Origin: Sperchopsis tessellata | Taxonomy: Eukaryota; Arthropoda; Insecta; Coleoptera; Hydrophilidae | Direction of reading: 5' to 3' | Assembly: GCA_033557685.1 (NCBI GenBank) | Contig: JAWQRN010000548.1 | Location: forward strand, 1-28,496 | Length of the DNA stretch: 28,496 nt | Shown: in pieces, positions 1 through 9,179 of the stretch | Position numbering within the stretch: the stretch's first letter is position 1 | How the letters are laid out: every line of letters starts with the position of its first letter | Position numbers and translations under genes: made by a program | Notes under the pieces: model-generated | Database searches by the model: none | Told to the model about the DNA's origin: nothing | Seen by the model: the letters and a program-made list of their open reading frames with translations, nothing else

Positions 1-1
1 C

Positions 2-265
2 AAGGAACGTGAAATCATGCAAACAATCAAAAGAAGGAAGCTACAATATCTAGGCCATTTAACGAGGGGAAAAATATATACTGCTTCGATTAATAATGCA
101 GTGGAAGGTAGTAGGCAAGCGTAACATCGGTAGGCGTAGATGCTCATGGCGCGTAACCTGAGAGAATGGTATGGCACCACATCCCAGGAGATGTTCCGAG
201 CTGCCGCTTCCAAAGTCAAGTTAGCGATGATGATTGCAAACCTCCTGAAAGAAGAAGAAGATTGA
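2..265 (+). pseudogene. Non-LTR retrotransposon RT, C-terminal tail (fragment)
   Basis: This is the extreme C-terminus of an endonuclease/reverse-transcriptase polyprotein. Reading starts at base 2 with the typical post-RT segment (RRKLQYLGHLTRG), which is the zone where LINE proteins of this class show a '(R)LxxxGHxxR' motif. The frame shifts around 70-145, then 146-265 reads through ARNLREWYGTTSQEMFRAAA and ends AMMIANLLKEEED-stop. The closing (GAA)n is the usual 3' microsatellite of these elements. The fragment is cut by the window edge on the left, so its real length is unknown. The family assignment rests on remembered sequence patterns of insect endonuclease-RT proteins; the exact clade is not decided. 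Confidence 0.75.
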
Positions 266-269
266 GTAC

Positions 270-837
270 AGTAAATCTACGTTCTTCCGTGAATATAATC
301 ACCCCGCTCATTCCTGGTTCCTAATTCCTAGGATCCTATAAGTTCTCGTTGTCTTCCTTCTCCTATTTTGGAGCTAAAATCTCCCATAACAAGCGTAAGT
401 TCGTGTTGTTTTAGTGTCCGCAGTATTTTTGTTAGTGAGTCGTAGAATGCTTCCACGTCCTCGTCGCACTTCTCTGTGGTAGGTGCATAAACCTGTAGAA
501 TATTGAGTCCGACTGGACTGGTGTTATCTGTATTAGGAGTAGTCTTTCTGATATTGGCACAAAGTTTGTCACACATTTCGATATACTTTTATTTTGGATT
601 AGTCCTACTCCATGTTGGTGGTTATCATTGTTGCTTCCAGATTAGAACACTCTATGATTACTTATGTGACATTCGCCAGATTTAGGCTAGCGCATCTCAT
701 TTATTCCCCTTAATTACCAGTCTCAACTTTTTCATTTCATGTATGGCGTTATGAATTTTCTCAGGTTGGTTATAAGTGCGTAAATTCCACGTACTGATTT
801 CTATTTCTAGTTTGTGTATATTTAGTGACCTGGCCAT
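270..837 (-). pseudogene. LINE AP-endonuclease domain (N-terminal fragment, decayed)
   Basis: The minus strand starts at an ATG at 837 and reads ISTWNLRTYNQPEKIHNAI, matching the N-terminus of the 'craniofacial development protein 2-like' endonuclease domain of insect LINEs (STWNVRTL...). Frameshifts follow, then an open stretch at 576-328 contains LNILQVYAPTTEKCDEDVEA and LVMGDFSSKIGEG, the QVYAPT and GDFNAKIG motifs of exonuclease-endonuclease-phosphatase LINE nucleases. In the usual motif GDFNA the catalytic-loop Asn is replaced by Ser here. The fragment ends near 270, exactly where the plus-strand RT tail ends, giving a tail-to-tail arrangement. Stops and frameshifts make it non-functional. 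Confidence 0.85.
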
Positions 838-927
838 GTTTATTTAAGTATATTATCTAAAGTATTCTAATGACTTGTAAAGAACCAAATTGTGGAAGAT
901 TTTTAGGAAAATGGTTTGTTTGCCGAA

Positions 928-1851
928 AGTCAGTTCGAGCAGGAAGATCTACTTGAGATGTTGTACTTAAGTTGCTTGGCTCAGTTGTGGAATCCTACGA
1001 GGACGGTGGCTATTGCCTTGGCACTTTTCTCGATTTGTCTAAGGCATTTGATTATGTTACACATGACATTCTTCTAGACAAGTAGTCTTGTTTTGGTTAG
1101 CATTCTCTGGCTGCATAATATCTGCCAGGTCGAAGGCAATATGTGTGTGTGTCTGAGCGGAACAGTGCCTGGTTTTTTTTCCCCAAATACATCAACGATG
1201 TGCCTGCAAGTCCAGACACGAGTACAGTAATGTATGCGGACGACACAGCCCTTATTAATAAGTCTGCGGTCCTTGAATACTTGGAGGGGACCAATTCGAT
1301 TTCACAGGGAGTCAGTAGGAGAGCTAAGTTTTTGGGGGTGCATCTTATACAGTGTATCTGCTCCGACAGTTGAAGGGTTGTGCCTCAGGGGACTCACTTA
1401 ATGACATATTTCTCCCTTTTAAAGTCCCACTTATGATATGCAATATAGTCATGGGGTCATTCTTCCGCTTTAAGGCGCATCTTTGCTCTTCAGACGCGAG
1501 ATGTGATTGCAGGAATCGGCTAACGGGATGATTGTATGGGCCTGTTTCAGTACTTGGCAATAATGACTTTCCTGGAATTATATATTTTTTTAATGTCTTT
1601 TGAATTTATTTCTCACATTCGTATAGTACGATAAATAGATTTTATATACGTCGGGAATTTGTGAGACTAAAAAGATCCCGTCACGGAGTAAATTATTACG
1701 GCGTGAAATTTTATAACGCATTTTCTCTGAATGTTAGACGCCTATCGTTAAAACAGTTTAGGATGGAAATTAAGCCATTTCTAATTGGGCATGTATTTTA
1801 TAGTTCTGGCGAATTCTTTGATGTTGCATCTGGCGGTAATTTCCTTATGTA
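928..1851 (+). pseudogene. Jockey-like non-LTR reverse transcriptase, C-terminal half
   Basis: This is a decayed RT on the plus strand spread over several frames. About 980-1083 reads GTFLDLSKAFDYVTHDILL, the RT motif A region with the catalytic Asp in KAFD. 1186-1300 reads INDVPASPDTSTVMYADDTA, with the catalytic YADD box at 1233-1244 intact. 1318-1345 gives KFLGVHL (thumb). 1400-1590 gives LLKSHL..SWGHSSALRRIFALQ, and 1661-1849 gives the tail LKRSRHGVNYYGVKFYNA. The order fits Jockey/BS-type elements. Motif B (PQGSxLGP) is missing, so there is an internal deletion. Many stops exclude activity. Confidence 0.85.
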
Positions 1852-2060
1852 GCTTGTGTATGTATATTTTTGTTATTTATTTAAATGCTTTTGCTTCTTT
1901 ATTTATACATTTGTGTGTTTAATAGTAGTTTTGCATTGTTTTAATTTTCTGTTGTCTTACCATTTATATTGTATTTTGTATATTGTTTATATTATAAATT
2001 GATGTATTGTTTTGTAAACAATGTAAAAAGACTATTCTCCAACTGCAATAAACTTAATTA
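1852..2060 (+). other. 3' UTR and poly(A) signal of the upstream RT fragment
   Basis: This is a T-rich non-coding stretch directly after the end of the RT coding remnant. It finishes with a consensus AATAAA at 2047-2052, within 'aactgcaataaacttaatt'. The position suggests the natural 3' end of the Jockey-like element; no clear target-site duplication was located. Confidence 0.5.
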
Positions 2061-2099
2061 TTTTTACTATTTTAAGCGTGTTGAACAATTTTTTTTATT

Positions 2100-2120
2100 G
2101 GGGATCCCCGGTGCATGCAC
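2100..2120. repeat. Two adjacent perfect 10-bp palindromes
   Basis: GGGGATCCCC (2100-2109) and GTGCATGCAC (2111-2120) lie one base apart, just downstream of a T-run and just outside the left arm of the inverted-repeat element that begins at 2135. Their function is unknown. They may be the edge of a mobile element or chance. Confidence 0.45.
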
Positions 2121-2134
2121 TAGCATACCAACAG

Positions 2135-3235
2135 CCTAAACGTACGTCCTCATGGTCACTGTGTAATTCGGACATAAAATAACACGTCCCCATGCATCCG
2201 AAAATGTTTCGGAAAATATGTGGGATTATAATTTGTAACGATGGAGTAGGCTCCGCAGTCGATGATACGGAAAATAATACCTCGTTTCAGTGGAAACTTC
2301 CAAAAGAAGCAACTATATATACTGCAAAAATATATTGCGAGGAATTACTTTAGGTGTTTTTTTTAGGGCAAGCTATCTTACCAAAAGATGATATTTTGTC
2401 AGTTTTGTTCAAGGATTTTCTGAAGGAATATGATGCTCAGTATAGGATGAAAGAAAAGGGACAGTTTTATAAATCAATACAACAGGGTATCCTTAAAAGA
2501 CCCTGGTTCCAAGGAAGAGGCAACAAAAGATTTGTGTCATGTGCCGAATCATGGTAGATTTCAGAAACAGTTATATAGGTTCAAACTTGTGGATAGTGAC
2601 TTATGCGCCTGCGGGCAAGAGGGGACAATGGAACATATACTTTTGGAATGCTCCTTGCATGCAACTGCAATTAAATAACTTTATAAAGTTTTAATCGAAT
2701 TGCAAGTAGTACTTCTAACAAATTTAAAATCATTTATAACTTCTGATAATTTGAAGGTTTACCATATGATTTATAGTTTCTTGAAAAAATGAACTATTAC
2801 TAAATTTCGTTTTATCAATTTTTTAAAATATGCTGTTTAATATACTAACTAACCATAATTTCTAACCATCTTTAATGGGGTAGAAAATGACAACCTTCGA
2901 AACGTCATTAAAAACATAAATACAAAATGTTTAAATTAAATTAAAAACGAATGGAAGCATTTTTGTGATTAGCTATAATAATAATTTTATTTTCTATAAA
3001 TTCTGTTAGTAACCGTACACGCGACGACCATACAAACTTAAGAAATTAAAGATGGCGACACGAATTTCTCAAAAAGATAAAACAGATTTAACTTTTTGCG
3101 GCGCCGCAATTTTCATAAAACATTCGGACAAATATTTTCCGCCGTTAAATTAAAAATGCATCAGCCAATAGGAATCTTTCCGCATTTCAGATTTCGCAAT
3201 TCCGTAAGAATGAGGACGTACCTTTAGGGGGTTAA
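2135..3235. mobile_element. Inverted-repeat element with TTAA at the right end (piggyBac-like, non-autonomous)
   Basis: CCTAAACGTACGTCCTCAT at 2135-2153 is matched in inverted orientation at 3210-3228, with 18 of 19 bases identical. At the right end the element reads outward ...CCTTTAGGGGG followed by TTAA at 3232-3235. Terminal CCC plus a TTAA target is the hallmark of piggyBac elements. The left end lacks TTAA and the extra C's, reading 'aacag' before CCTAAA, so it is eroded or truncated. The interior holds a LINE 3' fragment and no transposase. The inverted repeat is firm; the piggyBac assignment is an inference from one good end. Confidence 0.5.
2200..2840 (+). pseudogene. RNase H-bearing LINE ORF2, C-terminal remnant
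   Basis: 2215-2350 reads FQWKLPKEATIYTAKIYCEE, like the RNase H segment '(F)KLPxxASIFTAELYAI' of I/R1/Jockey-type LINEs. 2354-2557 carries KEKGQFYKSIQQGILKRPWF, the region after RNase H. In another frame 2525-2680 reads HGRFQKQLYRFKLVDSDLCA followed by CGQEGTMEHILLEC, giving the C-x-C...H...C knuckle (CACG...HILLEC) that ends these proteins. The tail runs to a TAA at 2838-2840. At least two frameshifts and one stop are present. It lies wholly inside the 19-bp inverted repeats, so it either inserted into that element or was captured by it. Confidence 0.75.
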
Positions 3236-3599
3236 TTCTTTTGAAAAATGTATCTCTTAATGCGTTAATTGGAGTCCTTTTTTCCATTTGGTGATGAGCA
3301 AAATAACGAGAATTTTACCAATTTTGAATTGCTTAGCCTCAAAGTCCCCCTGCGATACGAGTCTAGAGAGAATTCTTTAACAAATATTGGTTAAATTTTA
3401 TTTTTTAAAATGAAAAATATCATGATCATGTCTACATAAATAGGTGTAATTTATTATGATATATTTGCGGTTGTTATTTTATAATATATATTCGTAAAAA
3501 AAATTAGAAAACATTTTTTGAACTAAAATCACAAGATAAAAATTAAATTAATTAATAAAACGAAGAAAAATATCTTGAATTTATGTATGTAGTAGGTTA
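3236..3599. other. AT-rich stretch with no recognised gene
   Basis: Both strands were read; only short meaningless open frames were seen. The stretch contains runs of A and T and no tandem array. Confidence 0.6.
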
Positions 3600-3835
3600 T
3601 TTGCACACAAAATTAGAACCGCGATGTTTGCATCAATGTTGGAAAGTATTATTCTGAGGTCCGCTTCTACACTGAGTTTATTTCTATACTTTGATTTCAC
3701 ATAAAATAATACAGAATACGCGTGCTCACACAGATATGTTGTGCAGAATGAAATTAAATATTTCGATTCATTTTTGTTGAATTGTAATTATTAAAATCAC
3801 ATGACATCTCTACGAGACTATCATCATCAAATACA
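3600..3835 (-). pseudogene. hAT transposase C-terminal dimerisation domain (remnant)
   Basis: On the minus strand one frame from about 3775 to 3610 reads YLISFCTTYLCEHAYSVLFY, then VKSKYRNKLSVEADLRIILS and NIDANIA. This matches the C-terminal hAT dimerisation domain of ZBED/SCAND3-like transposases, whose pattern is 'FxSTYLCExAFSxLxxIKSKYRxRLxVExDLRxxLSxIxPxI'. Just upstream (3835-3785) DDDSLVEMSCD resembles the segment that precedes this domain, with a small deletion between. The rest of the transposase is not recognisable. It is a fossil: no TIRs were found around it. Confidence 0.8.
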
Positions 3836-5324
3836 GATAAATGTTAGCATAACTAACTACTGTGTTGAATGGATAGTTAATCTAATTGTTGCCAGAATCA
3901 GGACAGGGAAAATCATTTGTAAGGCTTTAGAGTAGTTAAATGTTCAACGAATATCTGCTGTGTTTCATCGGGGAGTTTTTTACTGGAGGTGGGTAAAATC
4001 TAAAATTGCTGAAGACATGCAAAGAAGGCCACAATATCTTTTGGGATGTCACCAATATTTTTATTGCCCTATTAAAAAAAAAAATAAGTTTCTAGCATCT
4101 GATCTTAAGAACTAGCAATCGGAGATCTTAACTCCTAACCTGAATGCTGACCAAATTTTTTAGAAGTAACTGTGAATTAGCATAATTTATTAGACATTTT
4201 CTAGTAGGTATTTTCTGTCAGAATATTAACCATATTAATTTACTTCATACTTCGATGTAGGTTGTTTCATAACATCTTAGCAGCCTGTTTTAAACTTCCC
4301 TCGCTTCAGATATTACTATCCATGTAAAGCTATGATCAAGATTAACATAATGGAGCATCAACTATCATTCAAACTCCTTTGCCTATGTCAAATATTACAC
4401 ACTATGTATGTATGTAGAAGTTGTTATATGGTCAAGTCCCCGGTTTAATATGTCGTGTTTGCATGTAAGTACTTCATTCATCAAATCCTCTTGGGGGAGT
4501 CAATTTAGCATATAAATATTGTGGTTTCTAGTAATATACCTCCTACATACTTTTCTTTTTGGCAAGTTTATAAGATTGGCGTGCACTTGTATCATAACGT
4601 CATGTCCTTAATGAGGTGATTAGCATAACGAGATATTTATTCGACACATTGTTTAAATACCAGACAGTTCCTTTGTTTTCAAAAAATATACAGAGAGTCT
4701 TAGAAAAGAAGTCTAAGCTATACAATAAAAAATATATATATGTAGATCATTCATGCAGCTTTTTCTTAATTAAATGTAAGAACATATTTTGTTCTGTAAG
4801 GAAATTGTGAATTGCATTAAAGCACATCAGCTGATATTCAATTAATTGATATTCAATATTGATTTTATGATTTAAACAGTAAATTTGTTTTGATTTTATA
4901 AAAGGTTTCTAGGGAATCAAATATTAGCTATTGTTATAAAATTTAAATAGGGGTTTACGATTTACTATTATTTAAGATTTCAATAGAGAAAGTACGATTT
5001 TTTTACAACACTGTATAGATTTCTTTAATAATCCAAAACACACTCTGATGCTTACCACCTCTATATGCTTTGTTACGAAAGTTCATTGTAGCTTTCTAGC
5101 TGCACCATTATTTGCAGAGGTAAAGGCAATAGCCTATACAATGTAACCTCTTTTTTGGAAATCCCCTTCATAGGAACCTTTTAGAAATCTTAGCACAAAC
5201 ATTTTCACATCCCCCCAATAAACAACAGACTGCTTTCAGGCTATGGTGTGACGACCTTTGACAACCAATTTTATTGTCTTGTTAAGTTGGTTTTACCTAT
5301 CGGAAAAGAGAAACTCTAAAACTA
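3836..5324. other. Long AT-rich interval without recognised coding
   Basis: The interval was read on both strands. A 64-codon plus-strand frame at 4616-4810 and assorted minus-strand fragments show no family motif. 3950-4030 minus (FVEHLTTLKPYK) could be more of the hAT remnant but is too short to claim. No repeat array, RNA gene or paired TIRs were noticed. Confidence 0.5.
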
Positions 5325-6725
5325 TTCTTCTTCTTCAGCCTGTAGACATCCACTCCTGGATATAGGCCTTTTCCATTTTTTCCACGCACCCTTGTCTTGT
5401 GCAATTTGTGCCCAATTTCTCCCCGTGGTCTGCTCAATGTCATCTGGCTTCGTTTGATCTCTCTGGAGCGCCATTTCATTATTTTGTTGACTCACCTGGC
5501 TCGACCTTGACGTGCCACGTTTCTCTCCCATCGCCATTTAAGTTGGGCAATACGCTGTATAATGTCTGTGATCTTTGTCCTTTTTCGTATTTCCTCGTTT
5601 CTCACTCTGTCCCTCAAGCTAATCACTAATATGGTTCTATCCATTGCTCACTGCGTTGTTTTGATACTGTTCACACATTTCCGTGTCATGGTTTCGGGGC
5701 CATACGTTGCTACCGGTAGGACACACTCTTCATAAACCTTACGCTTGAGGTTTCGTGCAATATTTGGATCCTTGAGGATGAACCCGAGCTTGCCAAATGC
5801 AGCCCAACTTAGCCCGATTCTTCTAGGTATTTCGGAAGTTTAATTCTGTTTTCCTAGCTTGATGGTATGTCCGAGGCATACGTATTCAGATACATTTTCC
5901 AGTACATGATTATCGACAATAACCTGAATCCAGTCTTGACTCATTATTTTGGTTTTCGCCAGGTTCATGTTAAGACCGATACCCTCTGATGCCTGATGTA
6001 GTTTTTCTCATATTCTTGATTTCCTCGGCCTTGTCGATAATCAGAACAATATCATCCTTAAAGCGCAAATGGCTCAGATGGGTTCCATCAACATTTATTC
6101 CCTTCTCCTGCCAAGACAAAACGTCTTCGAGCACCTGAATAAACAGTTTTGGGGATACTCTCTAACCCCTCTTTTAACTGGTATTTCTTCTAAGATCCTA
6201 TCATCATTAATCTTAATCTGAAGCGTAGCGTTGACATAAATATTCTCCGTGACATCGGTGTATCTTGAGTCAATTTTAGCGTTGTCCAGTGCTCGTATAA
6301 TTACTCACGTTTCCACCGAATCGAAAGCTTTGTGGTAAACAATAAAAGCCAAATGTAAGGGTATATTATATTCCGTGTTATTTTTCGATAAGAGAGCGTA
6401 TGGTTTGTATATGATCAATTATACTAAAATATTTCCGGAACCCCGCTTGTTCAACCGGTTGGTAGCAGTCTAACTTGTTTGTCAACCTGCTCGTTATTAT
6501 CTTAGAAAACAACTTATACAGGTGCGGCAGTAAGCTGATAGGTCTATAATTTTCAATATTTTGGCTGCCTCCTTTTTTATATAGTAGGATTATTATATTA
6601 TATGCTCGGGATTTTTTCCATTTTCAAGGCATTTGTTTAGCAGAAATTTTACGGCCTTCTGCATACGGTCTTCTCCTGGACTATTTCCATTTTTCATCTG
6701 TTTCAATGCAGTTCTTATATATAAA
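5325..6725 (-). pseudogene. RTE-like LINE reverse transcriptase (5'-truncated, decayed)
   Basis: The minus strand, from 6725 down to 5325, carries RT motifs in order. These include QMKNGNSPGED, ENYRPISLLPHLYKLFSKII, QAGFRKYFSIIDHIQTI, a motif A region altered beyond clear reading, and HLRFKDDIVLI at about 6070-6030. The last is the FADD catalytic box with Ala replaced by Lys (codons at 6051-6062). The connection domain and tail follow: LKRKVYEECVLPVATYGPET, VISLRDRVRNEEIRKRTKIT, QLKWRWERNVARQ and finally AQDKGAWKKWKRPISRSGCL, ending in (GAA)n at 5325-5337. This C-terminal pattern is typical of RTE-class insect endonuclease-RTs. Many stops and frameshifts are present, and the endonuclease domain is absent. 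Confidence 0.9.
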
Positions 6726-7719
6726 ACCATTATCAACCCCAGATTAGAAATCGAATTCTTAAAAGACCTTTTCTAACTTAACCCAGGTTGACACGTGTTA
6801 AGCATCACAAACTATCAGCCCCACTTTCATAAAATAAACCAATTTTGAAATAAAAAACTATTTCATTGGTAATTTCTTATATGCAAAAATATACTATTGA
6901 AAGACACAATCGCGAGTCTACCCCTATCAGTAAATTTCCAAACAAGTACCTCTCCTAATAAATTGAATAAAAACATTGTACGCCACAGCAAAAACAAAGT
7001 CAAAGGGTTGAAGAGATGAGTGGTACCTGAGAAGTGTCACAGACTTGCAGAGTCACAGGGTATCTAATTGTAACATCTACCCATAAATACACAAAAATTT
7101 AACATGTCACGCTCTCTCTCTCTCTCTCTCTCAGTATAAATATATTAACTTGTAATATAAATTAAACTGTATGATTGTGATTATTTACTTACATAAGCAA
7201 ATTGTAAAAGAATAAGTTACTTTAATGAAGTAAAAGAAAAATCCTTCGGCGTGACTACCATAATAAAATCTCAACACTATTGCATCGAAAAAAGTTGTTT
7301 GAAAGTTTACTCTTTTATAAGGGAGAAAAAAATAGTTTTGAGAACGGAAGGTGATAAAACGCGAATTATACTCGGTATCGTCGAAAGGTTGGTGTTTATT
7401 AACATTAATTTATTAATATCTTGTTAATATTCGAAAACAGTTTACAATCGTGTCTCATAACATTTTTATTTTCATATAACGTTTTTTTCCTAAGTACAAT
7501 GAACTTATAATTCGATATACTTTTGGGTTTAGAGATGGATTGGATTATAATAGAATTTCAGTTTTAATTTTTCATGCATATTTTAGTATTATCAGGCGTA
7601 GTTATGAAGGTACTAGTCATCACCTTGTTCCTATGTAATATCACAATGAACACGTCAGAGGTTATCTAGGTTTATCTACATAACTCCTTTCTACACTTTC
7701 AGACTTATTTAAAAATTTT
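6726..7719. other. Non-coding AT-rich interval
   Basis: No coding remnant was recognised on either strand. The only distinct feature is a short (CT)n tract at 7112-7132. 'ttaacccaggttgacacgtg' near 6779 resembles nothing I can name. Confidence 0.5.
7112..7132. repeat. (CT)n microsatellite
   Basis: Ten uninterrupted CT units (with one flanking base) lie in AT-rich DNA. Confidence 0.9.
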
Positions 7720-7723
7720 TTCA

Positions 7724-8180
7724 TTCTCTCAGAAAAAAATATTTTGGTAACCCTATACAATATTGTTCAACAGGATGTTTGACTGCTTCATCGGCAGCAA
7801 AGAACGTTTCCCTTTCGAGTTTTTTTATAGAACAGTCTGGATTTATTCGCCTTATGTACTCTATTATGTTTTGTTCTGCAGCAAATGCTCTTTTGAAAAT
7901 TATAATGTGAACGTTGATCCACAAAACTACATTTTAAATTTTGAGTTGTATTTCCATAGATTTCTTCATTTATTATGATTAAGTGGGAGGCTCCCAGTGA
8001 TGTGCTCAAGTTGCACTTCCTGGTAATTATTCTGTATTTCTTGACACAGTTCTTTTCCATACACTGCAATATGTGAACTCAACGCACAGATATATTTTTC
8101 ATACGCAAATCGTCATTTTGAACTGATTATGTGTACCCCACCCAAAGAATTTAAACCAATATTTCACTTGAAAATAAGTT
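7724..8180 (-). pseudogene. Unidentified decayed coding remnant
   Basis: Successive minus-strand frames give protein-like peptides. About 8110-7980 reads YICALSSHIAVYGKELCQEI then QNNYQEVQLEHITGSLPL. A 93-codon frame runs 8069-7788. 7924-7724 reads FKRAFAAEQNIIEYIRRINP and later ETFFAADEAVKHPVEQYCIG. The composition (charged, helical, few low-complexity runs) and the way one frame hands over to the next suggest a decayed transposon protein. I do not recognise the family, and chance cannot be excluded. No TIRs were found at its edges. Confidence 0.3.
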
Positions 8181-8437
8181 GGCGCATTTCCCCGTTTACA
8201 ACACCCATCTTTCGTTAATGGTTTTTGGTTTGTTGTTTTCTTATACGTGGCGGCTCGTGCATCCACACATATGCGAAGAATTTTTGTTAAGTTATTGTAG
8301 TATAATTTAAGAAGTATGCAGCTGATACCTCCCTTTGTCAGCGGATGCCTAAAATGTTTAAAACATTTCGAACAAATTACGCTTTTTTTCTTCTTCTTTT
8401 TTAACTGCCGTCACTTATTCCAAAGTTATCGATCATA

Positions 8438-8683
8438 ATGGCTATCTTCACTTTAGATACTGCAGATCGAAGCAAATCGCTGGAGCTATATTTGAATTAT
8501 TATCTAAAATCTTTCAGCCAGTACTACTACTGGGAATTCTGGGAAAGATATCCGGAAAGCACAATTGTTGAAAGGCGCCCACAATTATTAGCAGTAGTAC
8601 CCTGGTACACCGCAAAGTTTTCCCCAGATATTATAACTTTCTCTTCCTATGACCTTAACATTCGTTATTTTATATATCTATGA
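8438..8683 (+). CDS. Small open frame of unknown status (81 codons)
   Basis: An ATG in a fair context (cataATGG) opens an 81-codon frame rich in Tyr, Ser and Leu, with the segment SQYYYWEFWERYPESTIVER. It has no signal peptide, membrane helix or family motif. It is isolated, surrounded by AT-rich DNA, and in this composition such a length is only mildly unusual. I would not treat it as a gene without transcript evidence. Confidence 0.15.
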   Translation: MAIFTLDTADRSKSLELYLNYYLKSFSQYYYWEFWERYPESTIVERRPQLLAVVPWYTAKFSPDIITFSSYDLNIRYFIYL

Positions 8684-8989
8684 AATTTTCAATATTCGTC
8701 TATAAATCGATATCTCAAAATCATAGATCCTTTTTATCAGCCATATATCAAGATGGACTCCTCACAATCTTAATATAAAGGTTCAACGTCAGATCGCATT
8801 TACAAAAGAGATCTGTCATTATCAGAAACGCAGTTGTGGTCAGCACTTAAGTTCGTTATTCACTTACCTAGATATTTGTATATTTGTATATTTGTACCTT
8901 TTCAATAATAATAAGATTTATTCATTCAAAAAGATCATATTTCATGATATAGAACATTAATAATTACACAGAAGATAAAACTACTAAAA

Positions 8990-9106
8990 AATCTCGCACC
9001 CTGTAGTATGCTTTACCATGCAGATACACCTTCAGCTCCTTCTTGAATATTCGGTTGTCGAGATTCTTAATTTCAGGTGGCAGGGCATCATAGATTCTAA
9101 GCGTGT

Positions 9107-9162
<56 letters not shown>

Positions 9163-9179
9163 CTACTGGGTGCGAGATT
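8990..9179. repeat. 25-bp inverted repeat flanking an (AT)n tract inside a LINE
   Basis: 8990-9014 and 9155-9179 are inverted copies with 24 of 25 bases identical (core aatctcgcaccc...agtatgcttt). The second arm abuts the (AT)n tract at 9109-9155. The arm sequence belongs to the LINE 3' coding end at 8990-9014. The second arm, in opposite orientation, interrupts the LINE frame between KTILTTVQIYN and LRIYDALPPE. The whole could fold into a 25-bp stem. Confidence 0.85.
9109..9155. repeat. (AT)n microsatellite
   Basis: About 47 bases of pure alternating AT lie within the LINE C-terminal coding region. The tract creates spurious Ile-Tyr open frames on both strands. Confidence 0.95.

Noticed and set aside
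1..840. Twin-priming (5' inversion) explanation for the inverted LINE fragments
   Set aside because: Twin priming puts the inverted 5' part upstream of the 3' part; here it is downstream of the 3' end.
4616..4810. 64-codon plus-strand frame
   Set aside because: Lys/Tyr/Phe-rich low-information sequence with no motif, in an AT-rich interval.
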